Assembly: GCA_002084805.1 (NCBI GenBank)
Contig: NBMC01000017.1
Span: forward strand, 1-62,576
DNA length: 62,576 nt
From: Spirochaetaceae bacterium 4572_59
GTDB taxonomy: Bacteria; Spirochaetota; Spirochaetia; DSM-2461
Reading direction: 5' to 3'
Shown here: in pieces, positions 1 through 9,500 of the stretch
Layout: the number at the start of each line of letters is the position of its first letter
Position numbering within the stretch: position 1 is the stretch's first letter
The notes under the pieces: generated by a model
Seen by the model: the letters and a program-made list of their open reading frames with translations, nothing else
Told to the model about the DNA's origin: nothing
Database searches by the model: none
Position numbers and translations under genes: made by a program

Positions 1-127
1 CCCCCCTCCGTAAATCCTGTCTCCGCACCGGCTGCAATCCGCCTATATGCCTTAGGGCTGCGGTAGAAATCACTTGTTCCCGGGTTTTAGCGGCAATGCC
101 GGGGATAGAGGAGGCTTGTAAAATCAT
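1..127 (-). CDS. N-terminal part of an unidentified protein, cut by the window edge
   Basis: An open frame starts with ATG at 125-127 on the minus strand and runs without a stop off the left edge, giving about 42 residues beginning MILQASSIPGIAAKTREQ. A strong ribosome binding site GAGGAGG lies at 136-142, eight bases before the ATG, which makes this a convincing gene start. It begins 34 bases after the metK stop on the same strand, so the two are probably co-transcribed. The visible residues contain no motif I recognise and no signal peptide; the segment looks like a soluble, helix-rich N-terminus. No function is proposed. Confidence 0.6.
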   Translation of the reverse strand, partial: MILQASSIPGIAAKTREQVISTAALRHIGGLQPVRRQDLRRG

Positions 128-160
128 TTTCAGGGCCTCCTCATTATAATCTATGCAGTT

Positions 161-1321
161 CTATAAAAGAGCTTTTTGAATATACTCAACCTTATCCAGG
201 GATTCCCAGGGGAACTCACTGCGACCGAAATGACCATAGGCCGCTGTCTGTTTGTAGATCGGGCGTTTCAGATCAAAGGTCTTGATAATTCCGGAAGGTG
301 TAAGCATAAAAAGATCTCTCACAGCCTTTTCAATCTGCTCTTCAGGAACTTTTCCAGTCCCATAAGTATTGAGATAAAGAGAAACAGGTTCGGCAATCCC
401 AATAGCATAGGCCAGTTGTACCTGACAGCTGTCGGTCACACCGGCAGCTACCAGATTTTTGGCAATATAACGAGCCATATAGGCAGCGGAACGATCTACC
501 TTGGAGGGATCCTTTCCCGAGAATGCGCCACCACCGTGGGCTGCGGCACCACCATAGGTGTCAACAATGATTTTCCGTCCTGTCAAACCGGCATCAGCTT
601 CGGGACCGCCAATTACAAAATTTCCTGTAGGATTCACATGAAAGATTGTTTTATCATTAACTAATCCGGAGGGAAGTGCTTTTTTGATAACTTCTTCAAT
701 CAATCCCTCTCTGATTGTCTCATAGGGGGTTACATTGTGCTGATGGGAGAGAACTACCGTTGAAATATGGGAGGGCTTTCCATCGATATAATCAACGGTA
801 ACCTGACACTTTCCATCGGGTCTGAGAAAATCCAGTACTTTATTCTTTCTGACCTCTGCGGCTCGTCTCATAATTTGATGGGAAAACTGAATAGGAGCGG
901 GCATCAGCTCTTCCGTATCACGGCAGGCATAACCGAACATCAGTCCCTGATCACCGGCTCCCTGTTCTTTATGAAGACCAAGTCCTTGGGTTACACCCAT
1001 ACTGATATCTGCAGATTGGGGCTTTATAGCAGAAAGAACGGAACACGAGTGATAATCGATACCATAACGATGATCATCATATCCTATTTCTTTCAGAGTC
1101 TCCCTGGCAACCTGGATTATATCGATATATCCGTTGGTTGTGATTTCTCCACCTACCAGTACCATTCCGGTAGAAGCAAAGCATTCACAGGCAACGCGGG
1201 ATTCTTTATCCTGAGCAAGGGCCGTATCCAATACAGCATCAGAGATGAGGTCACATACTTTATCGGGATGTCCCTCTCCGACACTTTCAGAGGTGAACTG
1301 ATACATTTTTCTTAAATTCAC
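161..1321 (-). CDS. metK: S-adenosylmethionine synthase (MetK)
   Basis: The enzyme makes S-adenosylmethionine from methionine and ATP in the cytoplasm. The protein shows the family signatures in order: the N-terminal [11 protein letters not shown], the GAGDQG ATP-binding motif, and the glycine-rich [19 protein letters not shown] near residue 265. I place the start at a GTG (1319-1321), giving 386 residues, because GGAGG lies seven bases upstream and MetK homologues begin very close to this point. A longer frame reaching an ATG at 1399 would put the start almost on the predicted transcription start and has no ribosome binding site. A good sigma-70 promoter lies at 1417-1445, leaving a leader of roughly 90 bases in which I recognise no SAM riboswitch. 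The product would feed the radical SAM protein and methyltransferases elsewhere in the window. Confidence 0.95.
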   Translation of the reverse strand: MNLRKMYQFTSESVGEGHPDKVCDLISDAVLDTALAQDKESRVACECFASTGMVLVGGEITTNGYIDIIQVARETLKEIGYDDHRYGIDYHSCSVLSAIKPQSADISMGVTQGLGLHKEQGAGDQGLMFGYACRDTEELMPAPIQFSHQIMRRAAEVRKNKVLDFLRPDGKCQVTVDYIDGKPSHISTVVLSHQHNVTPYETIREGLIEEVIKKALPSGLVNDKTIFHVNPTGNFVIGGPEADAGLTGRKIIVDTYGGAAAHGGGAFSGKDPSKVDRSAAYMARYIAKNLVAAGVTDSCQVQLAYAIGIAEPVSLYLNTYGTGKVPEEQIEKAVRDLFMLTPSGIIKTFDLKRPIYKQTAAYGHFGRSEFPWESLDKVEYIQKALL

Positions 1322-1416
1322 TAAATTACCTCCAGTAATTATTTTACGTGCTTTATGACAATAAAAAGTTCTGTCCAAAGACGGAAATCTTTTAATCATT
1401 TTTATTGAGATTTATA

Positions 1417-1445
1417 ATTATACTTTTAATTGTAGGGCTTGTTAA
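1417..1445 (-). promoter_or_regulatory. Sigma-70-type promoter of metK
   Basis: On the minus strand TTAACA (1440-1445) and TATAAT (1417-1422) are separated by exactly 17 bases. It lies just after the stop of the upstream gene and points at metK. Confidence 0.6.
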
Positions 1446-1453
1446 GAGATCAT

Positions 1454-2158
1454 TCAATTGTAGGTCTTAATAGTTGATTGAACCTGTTTTTTCCATTTTT
1501 CACTGTCATCCAGGAAAACCAGTTCGATAATACCGTTGATTTTCAGAATTCTGACAGTCTGGTTCATAATGGTTTCGCCTGTTTTCAAGGAACAGCTCTT
1601 GATGGTCATTCCTTCTTCCAGGCCTGCAATTTTCATCTGTTCCGTTGGTTTTACCACAGCCCCAGTTTCTGAAATCTCAAGTACCCTGGTTGTTACTAAC
1701 TGCAGATTGGCAGGATTCATAAACATAAAATCCATAGGCTGATCACCAAGGGGAAGCAGATGATGGTCCTTTCTGACATGGGGGGATGGTTTATAATGAA
1801 GTATTAGAGATTCTATATCCTTCAGAGAGGCTGAAAATGAGCCCTGTACTCTTACAATGCCGTTAACGCCGAGTATATAAGATTTATGAAGATCCTCTTC
1901 AGGAAAGCTGCTGTCCACCAGAAGAATAAAAAGAGATGTCTCTTTAGAAAAGAGCTGTCGGAGGAACTGCGTAGCAAGTTTCCAGTGGCGGGGATAATCG
2001 CTTACGTTGAATACAACAATTTCCGGTCTAATTTCCTTGAAGTTATCCATTGCCTTCAATGGATTTGTATAGTGTATGACAGAGTAGCCCGAGGGAGTAA
2101 AATAACGGAAGAGTTCTCCGGCTTCCTGTTCATCCTGGTTGATACATAACAGTTTCAT
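1454..2158 (-). CDS. Pseudo-receiver protein with PilZ-like C-terminal domain
   Basis: A 234-residue cytoplasmic protein. Residues 1-120 look like a CheY-type receiver fold (MKLLCINQDEQEAG, then a strand ending VVFNVSDYP, then SLFILLVDSS). The place where the phosphorylated aspartate should sit is an asparagine, so it is probably a pseudo-receiver. Residues from about 140 contain FMFMNPANLQLVTTRVLEIS followed by ETGAVV, which resembles the strand and (D/N)xSxxG turn of PilZ domains, the c-di-GMP-binding fold. The arginine motif normally preceding that turn is not clear, so nucleotide binding is uncertain. The start lies three bases after the stop of the secreted protein upstream, so both are probably one transcript. 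Role unknown; the domain reading is moderately sure. Confidence 0.55.
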   Translation of the reverse strand: MKLLCINQDEQEAGELFRYFTPSGYSVIHYTNPLKAMDNFKEIRPEIVVFNVSDYPRHWKLATQFLRQLFSKETSLFILLVDSSFPEEDLHKSYILGVNGIVRVQGSFSASLKDIESLILHYKPSPHVRKDHHLLPLGDQPMDFMFMNPANLQLVTTRVLEISETGAVVKPTEQMKIAGLEEGMTIKSCSLKTGETIMNQTVRILKINGIIELVFLDDSEKWKKQVQSTIKTYN

Positions 2159-2161
2159 CTT

Positions 2162-3106
2162 TTATTCTGTCCCGACATTTTTGACTTCATAGCGGTTAAT
2201 CTTCCATATATTATCATATCTATGCAGATAATAGGTATACTTTTTGATTTCCCGGAAACCTATATTCTGAAAAACCTCCCTTACAATCACCGTTGCTTCG
2301 TGACTGTTATAGCTGGTTTGAAGAATATCAAACTCCTGGGGTATCTCCACGATACTCTGATTTTCAGGCATCCTGCCCGATTGCAGCTCCTCTTTGTACT
2401 TATCAAGAGCAATATGCTGTTCCTCTTCAGACATCTTTTCAAACTGTCTGCGGATCATATCATTTTGAAGCAGGATATCTTTCATATCAATATAGAGGAA
2501 AAACTTGTTCCACTGATTTTTCTGTCTGCCCCGGAGCATATATTCCACCACCTCATCAGGAGGAAGATTCTCCATGTTGAGAATATCTCCGGTTTCCTGA
2601 TCTATTTCTTCACTGTAGGTCGAGGCATACATACCGGGACGGATTGTCAGTGACAGCTTGTTGGATTCTATACCGTTTGTGCTTTTATTATTCAGATCGG
2701 AGAAGAATTCTCCCTCAAGAATGTAAACTCCCGCGTCGTTCACATTCACAAAGGAGCCCAGATCGAGGATAAATCCGAATTCCTCTCCCGGTTCCAATGT
2801 TACCATTCTATAATAAGCCGGGTCATTGCTATTGTAGTTAATAAGATAATCTCTGGAAGGAGACAGGGACTCATTCTTTAGGGTTTTAAGGGTGAACAGA
2901 AAATTAAAAGTTCTGTTTTCCGCAATTTTGAAGGAGATGGGCTTAGAATCCGGGTTGCTGAGAATCACTTTTATTTGAATTGGACTCTCAGGGTAATAGA
3001 TTTTCTTATCATAATATCTTATGCTGAATTCCGGGGTAGCCGCCCAGGCGGTAGTTATTCGGATCAGGATCATCAGTAAAATTAAGCTGACACACTTTCT
3101 GGTCAT
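2162..3106 (-). CDS. Exported protein of unknown function
   Basis: The first residues from the ATG at 3106 (MTRKCVSLILLMILIRITTA, followed by WAA) form a clear signal peptide with an AxA-like cleavage site, so the mature protein of about 290 residues is periplasmic or surface-located. GGGAG lies five bases before this ATG, and a longer frame starting at 3160 would run into the start of mfd on the other strand. Residues 25-150 are beta-rich (strands such as FSIRYYDKKIYYPES and GVYILEGEFFS) and resemble an Ig-like fold. A charged helical stretch follows around residues 170-240, then a C-terminal beta-rich part (IKKYTYYLHRYDNIWKINR). The pattern recalls spirochaete hypothetical proteins, but I cannot name a family. 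Confidence 0.6.
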   Translation of the reverse strand: MTRKCVSLILLMILIRITTAWAATPEFSIRYYDKKIYYPESPIQIKVILSNPDSKPISFKIAENRTFNFLFTLKTLKNESLSPSRDYLINYNSNDPAYYRMVTLEPGEEFGFILDLGSFVNVNDAGVYILEGEFFSDLNNKSTNGIESNKLSLTIRPGMYASTYSEEIDQETGDILNMENLPPDEVVEYMLRGRQKNQWNKFFLYIDMKDILLQNDMIRRQFEKMSEEEQHIALDKYKEELQSGRMPENQSIVEIPQEFDILQTSYNSHEATVIVREVFQNIGFREIKKYTYYLHRYDNIWKINRYEVKNVGTE

Positions 3107-3150
3107 GGGAACTCCCAAACAAATCTTTTTATTAATTTCGGTTTTTTTAA

Positions 3151-6100
3151 ATGATAACATTATACCAAAATACTATTACTGAGCACTTCAAAAAGAATGA
3201 ATCCTTTAATTCCGTCCTTGATCTGGTAAATTCCGGTCAATTTCCTGTTCATATAACAGGTCTAAGGGGGAATTATCTTGCTGCTATGATTCAGCGACTC
3301 CGTGGAATCTCCGGAAAAAATGCCCTGATTATTGTTTCCAGTGAAAAAGAAGCCCAGGAACTTGTCCGGGATCTCTCTCTGTTTCATGATAAAGTCAGTC
3401 TTTTCCCCTGGTGGGGAACCATGCTTTACAAAGGTGTTTCTCCCCAGGCTTCTGTCTTCGGAAAAAGAGTTAAGACCCTTTATGAAATGATGGATGCGGA
3501 AGGGGCCGTTTTTATAGCCTCCCTCCGTACTTATCTCTCCTCTCTTCCTCCTGTTGATTATATGAAAACCCTGCAGCTGAAGATAAAAGTGGGGAAAGAG
3601 CTGGATCCTGTCTTTCTGGAAAAACGTCTACAAGAATATGGATATCTCCGGGTTCCCCGTGTCAGCGTTGCCGGTGAATTCGCCCTGAGAGGGGAAGTCC
3701 TGGATATTTTTCTTCCCGCTTATGAACAGGCTGTCAGAATTGTTTTTGAATTCGATGAGGTGGAGGAAATAAAATTCTTTTCACCCATTAGTCAGGCTTC
3801 GGGAGAAAAGATAAACGAGATCAAGCTGTATCCTTCAAAAGAGCTTGTCTGGGATGAGGAGCGTGTCTTCGAATTGGAGAATCAGCTAAGTCCCTCTATG
3901 TTTGAGCAAGTTTTTGAGATGTTGGATGTGAAGGGCAATTTCCGGGGGGAAGAGCTTTACTTCCCCCTCTCTTTTCAGAAACCTGCTGCCCTTACAGATT
4001 ACCTGAGACCTGAGGATTATCTTTATCTGGTAGATATGGAAGGTTTTTCCTCGGGTGAAAATATACTTCATAAGGAGTATGATGAACTTTACCTGAAAGC
4101 TCGAGAGCAGGGGATGATTGTCCCCAGACCGGATCATTTTATGATTCCACTGGAGGAAAGGATATCCCTTCACAGGAAAACCCTTCAAATCCACAATCTC
4201 AGACAGGAGGATAATCTGGAATCGGTTCATTTCGACTGTGATCCAGGGCGATCCTTTTTCGGCAATATTAACTACCTGAAAGAAGAAATGACCAGTTTCA
4301 GGGAACAGGGCTACAGGATTTTTATCTTTGCTGAATCAGAGTCTCAGTCCGACCGTATCGCTTTTATACTGAAAGAATTTGAACCAGTACTCATTCCCGA
4401 AAGTATCTCCGGAGGCTTCTGTATTCCTGAAGATAAAATTCTGGTCATCCAGGAAAATGAAATCTTTGGTCGGAAAAAGAAAGCTCCCAGCTCTGTTAGC
4501 AAAGCCAAGAGTGAAGTTATCGATTCCTTTGTGGAGCTTAATCCCGGGGACTATGTGGTCCATGTTAACTACGGGATAGGCTTGTTCAAGGGAATTGAAA
4601 GGATCAAAGCAGCCGGTAATGAGCGTGATTATATCTCCCTTGGCTATGCCGGAGAAGAGACAGTCTTTATCCCTATCGAACAGGTTAATCTGATCCAGAG
4701 GTATATCGGTCAGGACAGCCGTCATCCCCGTCTGGATAAAATAGGGGGGAAGAGCTGGGACAACAAAAAGAAAAAAGTCCGGAAATCTGTAGAGGATCTG
4801 GCGGACAGACTTGTTAAACTGTATGCGAGAAGACAGACCGCTCGCGGTTATGCTTTTCCCCGGGATAATGATTTTCAGATAGAATTTGAAGCATCCTTTC
4901 CCTATCAGGAAACAAGGGATCAATTGACTGCTATCGCGGATATCAAGACGGATCTGGAATCTTCCCGTCCCATGGATCGTCTTGTTTGCGGTGATGTGGG
5001 ATATGGAAAGACCGAGATTGCCATGAGGGCTGCTTTTAAGGGCATTATGGGCGGAAGGCAGGTCGCGTTCCTCTGTCCCACCACAATTCTTGCGGAGCAG
5101 CACTATGAAAACTTTTTGGAGCGGTTTAAACGCTTTCCTGTCAGAATTGGCATGCTGAGTCGTTTTGTCTCAAGAGCTGATCAGAAAGAGATCCTTATCC
5201 GCCTGGAAGCGGGAGAGATCGATCTTCTGATCGGAACTCACCGCATTCTTTCCAAGGATATAAAATTTAAAAAACTGGGTGTGATGATCATCGATGAGGA
5301 ACAGCGTTTCGGTGTAAAAGACAAGGAAAGACTGAAAGAGATTAAAAACAATATTGACTGTCTTACCCTTTCGGCGACCCCCATACCCCGGACCCTGCAT
5401 ATGTCTCTGGTTAAAATACGGGATATGTCTGTATTGAAAACGGCTCCCAAGAACCGGCAGCCTATAGAGACATTTATACAGGAATTTGATCCCGAAACTG
5501 TTGCCCGTGCCATCCGGCGTGAAGTCGAAAGGGGAGGGCAGGTCTTTTTTCTTCATAATCGGGTGGAATCTCTGGAAAGTATACAGCTTTTTTTGCAGGA
5601 ACTTGTTCCGGAAGTCTTTGTAGAAATCGCCCATGGGCAGATGAGTCCCAAAGAGCTTGAAGATATCATGCACCGTTTTATACATGGGGCCTTCCAGGTT
5701 CTTGTGTCCACTACAATCATTGAGAACGGAATAGATATTCCAAATGTTAATACGATTATTATCGACAGGGCGGATAATTACGGTATCTCCCAGCTTTATC
5801 AGCTGCGGGGAAGGGTCGGACGTTCCGAACGGCTGGCCTATGCCTATCTGCTCTACCCTGAACGCCATGCTCTGTCTGATGTTGCCATGAAAAGGCTTCA
5901 GATCATATCGGATTTTACCGAATTGGGATCAGGTTTTAAGATAGCCATGAAAGATATGGAAGTCCGGGGCGCAGGTAACCTTCTGGGGAGCGAACAGTCC
6001 GGAGAAATCCTGGCAGTCGGTTTTGATATGTACTTGAAACTCCTGGAAGAGGCTATTGCCGAAAGGAGTCAGGGCGAGCGTGAGGAAGAGCCTCCTGAAG

Positions 6101-6534
6101 TTTATCTTGAATTGGATTATACTGGATTTATTCCTGACAGTTATATTCATGATCCCACTGAAAAAATGGAAGTTTATAAGAAAGTAGCCTCTATCACAGA
6201 AAAAGATGAACAGGATAATATCTATGCTGAACTGTACGATCGCTTTGGACCCCTTCCTTTGGAAATGCAGAGTCTTATGTCTATGGCAGAAATAAGAATC
6301 ATTTGTCGTCGCTTATGGATATCCTCTCTCCGCGAAAGAAGAGGTTCTGTCCATATTGATTTCGCTAAGCTTGCTCTTATTTCGGTGGATAAGGTGATAA
6401 AACTGATATCCATTTCCGCTGGCATGGTAAAATTGGACCCTGTTCATCCCGAGAGGATGATAATCGAATCAGAAAAAATCGGACTGATTGAAAAATCAGA
6501 GTTTCTCAAGGAAAAACTCTCCTTTCTTCTCTAG
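3151..6534 (+). CDS. mfd: Transcription-repair coupling factor Mfd
   Basis: Mfd removes RNA polymerase stalled at DNA damage and recruits UvrA. The 1127-residue length is normal. Domains in order: an N-terminal UvrB-like region (about 1-340), the CarD-like RNA-polymerase interaction domain starting at ELNPGDYVVHVNYGIG (about 461), then the superfamily 2 translocase with Walker A GDVGYGKTE (about 613), the DEEQ box DEEQRFGV (about 713), the SATPIPRT motif and the RecG-like QLRGRVGRS motif. The C-terminal region (TGFIPDSYI) matches the Mfd/TRCF domain. The ATG at 3151 has no obvious Shine-Dalgarno sequence. The gene stops four bases before the convergent sensor kinase gene, with no visible terminator between them. 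Confidence 0.97.
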   Translation: MITLYQNTITEHFKKNESFNSVLDLVNSGQFPVHITGLRGNYLAAMIQRLRGISGKNALIIVSSEKEAQELVRDLSLFHDKVSLFPWWGTMLYKGVSPQASVFGKRVKTLYEMMDAEGAVFIASLRTYLSSLPPVDYMKTLQLKIKVGKELDPVFLEKRLQEYGYLRVPRVSVAGEFALRGEVLDIFLPAYEQAVRIVFEFDEVEEIKFFSPISQASGEKINEIKLYPSKELVWDEERVFELENQLSPSMFEQVFEMLDVKGNFRGEELYFPLSFQKPAALTDYLRPEDYLYLVDMEGFSSGENILHKEYDELYLKAREQGMIVPRPDHFMIPLEERISLHRKTLQIHNLRQEDNLESVHFDCDPGRSFFGNINYLKEEMTSFREQGYRIFIFAESESQSDRIAFILKEFEPVLIPESISGGFCIPEDKILVIQENEIFGRKKKAPSSVSKAKSEVIDSFVELNPGDYVVHVNYGIGLFKGIERIKAAGNERDYISLGYAGEETVFIPIEQVNLIQRYIGQDSRHPRLDKIGGKSWDNKKKKVRKSVEDLADRLVKLYARRQTARGYAFPRDNDFQIEFEASFPYQETRDQLTAIADIKTDLESSRPMDRLVCGDVGYGKTEIAMRAAFKGIMGGRQVAFLCPTTILAEQHYENFLERFKRFPVRIGMLSRFVSRADQKEILIRLEAGEIDLLIGTHRILSKDIKFKKLGVMIIDEEQRFGVKDKERLKEIKNNIDCLTLSATPIPRTLHMSLVKIRDMSVLKTAPKNRQPIETFIQEFDPETVARAIRREVERGGQVFFLHNRVESLESIQLFLQELVPEVFVEIAHGQMSPKELEDIMHRFIHGAFQVLVSTTIIENGIDIPNVNTIIIDRADNYGISQLYQLRGRVGRSERLAYAYLLYPERHALSDVAMKRLQIISDFTELGSGFKIAMKDMEVRGAGNLLGSEQSGEILAVGFDMYLKLLEEAIAERSQGEREEEPPEVYLELDYTGFIPDSYIHDPTEKMEVYKKVASITEKDEQDNIYAELYDRFGPLPLEMQSLMSMAEIRIICRRLWISSLRERRGSVHIDFAKLALISVDKVIKLISISAGMVKLDPVHPERMIIESEKIGLIEKSEFLKEKLSFLL

Positions 6535-6537
6535 TTT

Positions 6538-9500
6538 TTACAGCGCTTCCTGAAAGGATAGAGTAATAAGGGTACCTCCGGGGGAATCAGGAAAAGTTTC
6601 AGGTGAAGACTCAATGGTGATTGATCCGCCGTAGGCTATCATGAACTTTTTTACCAGAGAGAGCCCATAGCCGGTTCCTTTTTCCCCGTTTGTTCCCTTT
6701 CGGCTGACGGCCTTGTGAATATTGAAAAGGTTTTCCTGTATATCTGCCGGAATACCGATGCCGTAATCTCTCAAAGCAAGCTGAATCCTCTGGTCCTGCT
6801 GACTGATAGTGATATCAATTTTGCCCGATGGCTTCGAAAATTTTATGGCATTTGTAATGATATTGTTTAATACGGAATTTACCAGAGATGTCGATTCCCC
6901 CATAACCATGTATTCTTCATCAATATGAATACGCGCTGATATCTGTTTTAAGTCAAGCTGGGGTTTTAGTATTTCAAGAGACTGGCTGAGGCAGTTTTGC
7001 AGATTAACCGGCTTCAGGATAAAAGGTTTTTCATCCAGAGACAGCATTGTTCTGACAAGTTCAATGATATTCAGTCCATTAAGAGACATCTCCCTTATGC
7101 GATTTTTGTATTTATCCAGTGAGTGCTTCTCCATATCTGCCAGATCGAGGGTCATACTTATTCCGGAAAGACTATTTCTTAAATCATGGGAAAGAATATG
7201 TACAAGCTCCTGCAGCTGCTTCTGGTTTTTCTGAAGTTTATCTCTGTGAATTTTCAATTCCAGATGGGTTTTAACCCTCTCAATCAGCTCCTGCCCATGA
7301 AAAGGTTTTATGATGTAATCGGCCCCTCCGGCATCAAAGCCCTCAACAATATCTACGACATCATTTTTTGCTGTTAAAAAGATAACGGGAATCTTTGCAA
7401 AATCCTGCTCTTTCTTTATTATACGACAGGTCTCAAAGCCATTCATTTCCGGCATCATGATATCCAGAAGAATCAGATCTACCGGATTTTCCTTTAAAAG
7501 ACTCAGGGTCTTTTTTCCTGATGTAGCAAATAAAAGTTTACAGCCGAGATATTTAAGATGCTGTGCTACAAGGTTCTCTTTAAGTTCGGGGAGGTTCTGT
7601 ATTTTCTGACAGAATAGCCGGATTGCCTCCGGATCACCGCTATCTCTCACTCGCATCCATTTTCTGATGATAGAGGGGGCATTAATCAGGGTAATGCTGT
7701 TCTGAATTTGATTATGGGGGTCTTTTTCGGATGTTATCGTCTCTGAATCTTTTGTCCCGTGATCCTGGCATTGGCTAACACAGCTAACTTCGGGCAGATG
7801 GATGGAGAAAACAGAACCCTTGCCGTAGAGGCTGTCTACATGAATCTCTCCATTCATCAGTTCCACCAGCTTATTGGATATTCCAAGACCTAGTCCAGTA
7901 CCTCCGAAGCGTCTTGTATCCTGGTTCTCCGATTGTTCAAAGAGATGAAAGATCTTATCTTTCTCATTTTCTTTAATCCCGATTCCTGAATCTTCTACAG
8001 TCAGGGTTATATCGTAATTGCTGGAATTTACTATTTTTTGTATTCGGGCAGAAACCGTTATAAAACCGCATTCTGTAAATTTGATGGAATTCCCGATAAT
8101 ATTTATCAATACCTGTTCAAGTCTCAAACTATCCAGAAGAAATTCACAGGACAGCTTCTCTGTCTCAAGAAACTTTAAATCAAGACCCTTATTCACAGCT
8201 TGTTGGGAAAAAATAACATTCATGTAATTAAATATTTTTGATAGTTTTACCGCTGCAGGATTTACTTTCATCTTACCCGCTTCAATTTTGGAAATATCCA
8301 GTACATCATTAATCAGAACAAGAAGGACTTCTGCTGATGTTTTTACCGAATCCAGATACTGTCTCTGTGTTTCAGATAAGGCTGTTGACTCCATAAGTTC
8401 TGTAAAACCGATGATGGAATTGAGGGGTGTTCTTATTTCATGAGACATATTGGCCAGGAACTGGGACTTCGCATGACTGGCAGACTCTGCCATGACTGCC
8501 AGTTTTTCGGCTCGTTCCCGGGCTCTCCTTGAGATTTCTTCAGCTTCACGGGATTTATGTTCACTGTTGCGGAGAGCTTCTTCTGAATGTTCTCTCTCTT
8601 GAATTTCAAGTTTCAGTTTTCTGTTCCAGATCAGAATAATCAAAATAATGATAATAAATACGATGGTAATCTGTCCCAGAAGAAAGAAGTTTATTGAGTT
8701 TTCAAGCGGTGGAGATGTCCATTTCTGAATGATGGATGTATATTCTCCCGGAGTTATATTGGCAAGAGCCCGGTTCAGAAGCGGTACAAGAGCTTGCATC
8801 TGTTCTGGAACAGCAATTCTCAGCTCCATATTATGGTTGATCTCACCAACCATAAATAACTCATTGTGCCCTCCTTTATTGATATAATATCCTCCGGAAG
8901 CCATATCTCCTATATAGAAATCGGCTTTAGAGCGGATCAGGTAACGCAGGGCTTCTTTGACAGTATCTGTAAAAACATAATTCATGTCGGGGTATTGTTT
9001 TTTCATAAAATAGCTGGCCGGCATGTTCTTGACCATTACGATCTTTTTATTTGCCATCTCTGCTATATTATTTATATAGATCCGGTCATTTTTCTTGGCA
9101 AAAATAACATTGGGAACGGTCATATAAGGATCCGTAAAGAAATAATTGCTCAGCATGGCATTTTCCATTGAAACAGCCGGGAGAATAGCATCTCCGGTTT
9201 TGCTTGATTCAAAGAGAGATTTACTCCAGTTCTTTTCTTTTACGGGTAGAAACTTAATTGATGTCATATCGGACAGGATCGTGAGGATGTCCGGAGTAAT
9301 TCCTGAAAAACCATCATCTTGTAAGAACAAGATAGGAAAGAGATTCGGATCTCCTCTATACATGATTTCGTTATTGTCCTTTATCCAGTTGATTTCTTCA
9401 TCTGATAATTTCATTCTATTGAATCTCTGACCGGTATAGAGGCCTATCCACTTATTCCGGATGGCATACAGCTCTTCTTTGCTTATGCGGGAGATCCTGT

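Noticed and set aside
176-664. 162-residue plus-strand frame opposite metK
   Set aside because: It lies wholly antisense to metK, has no family signature and mirrors codon structure; the same holds for the frame at 767-1315.
1322-1410. SAM riboswitch in the metK leader
   Set aside because: I looked for the conserved core and a terminator stem and saw neither; the leader is short and AT-rich.
4336-5103. 255-residue minus-strand frame inside mfd
   Set aside because: Fully antisense to the conserved helicase region of mfd, with no ribosome binding site or recognisable motif; also 5170-5868.
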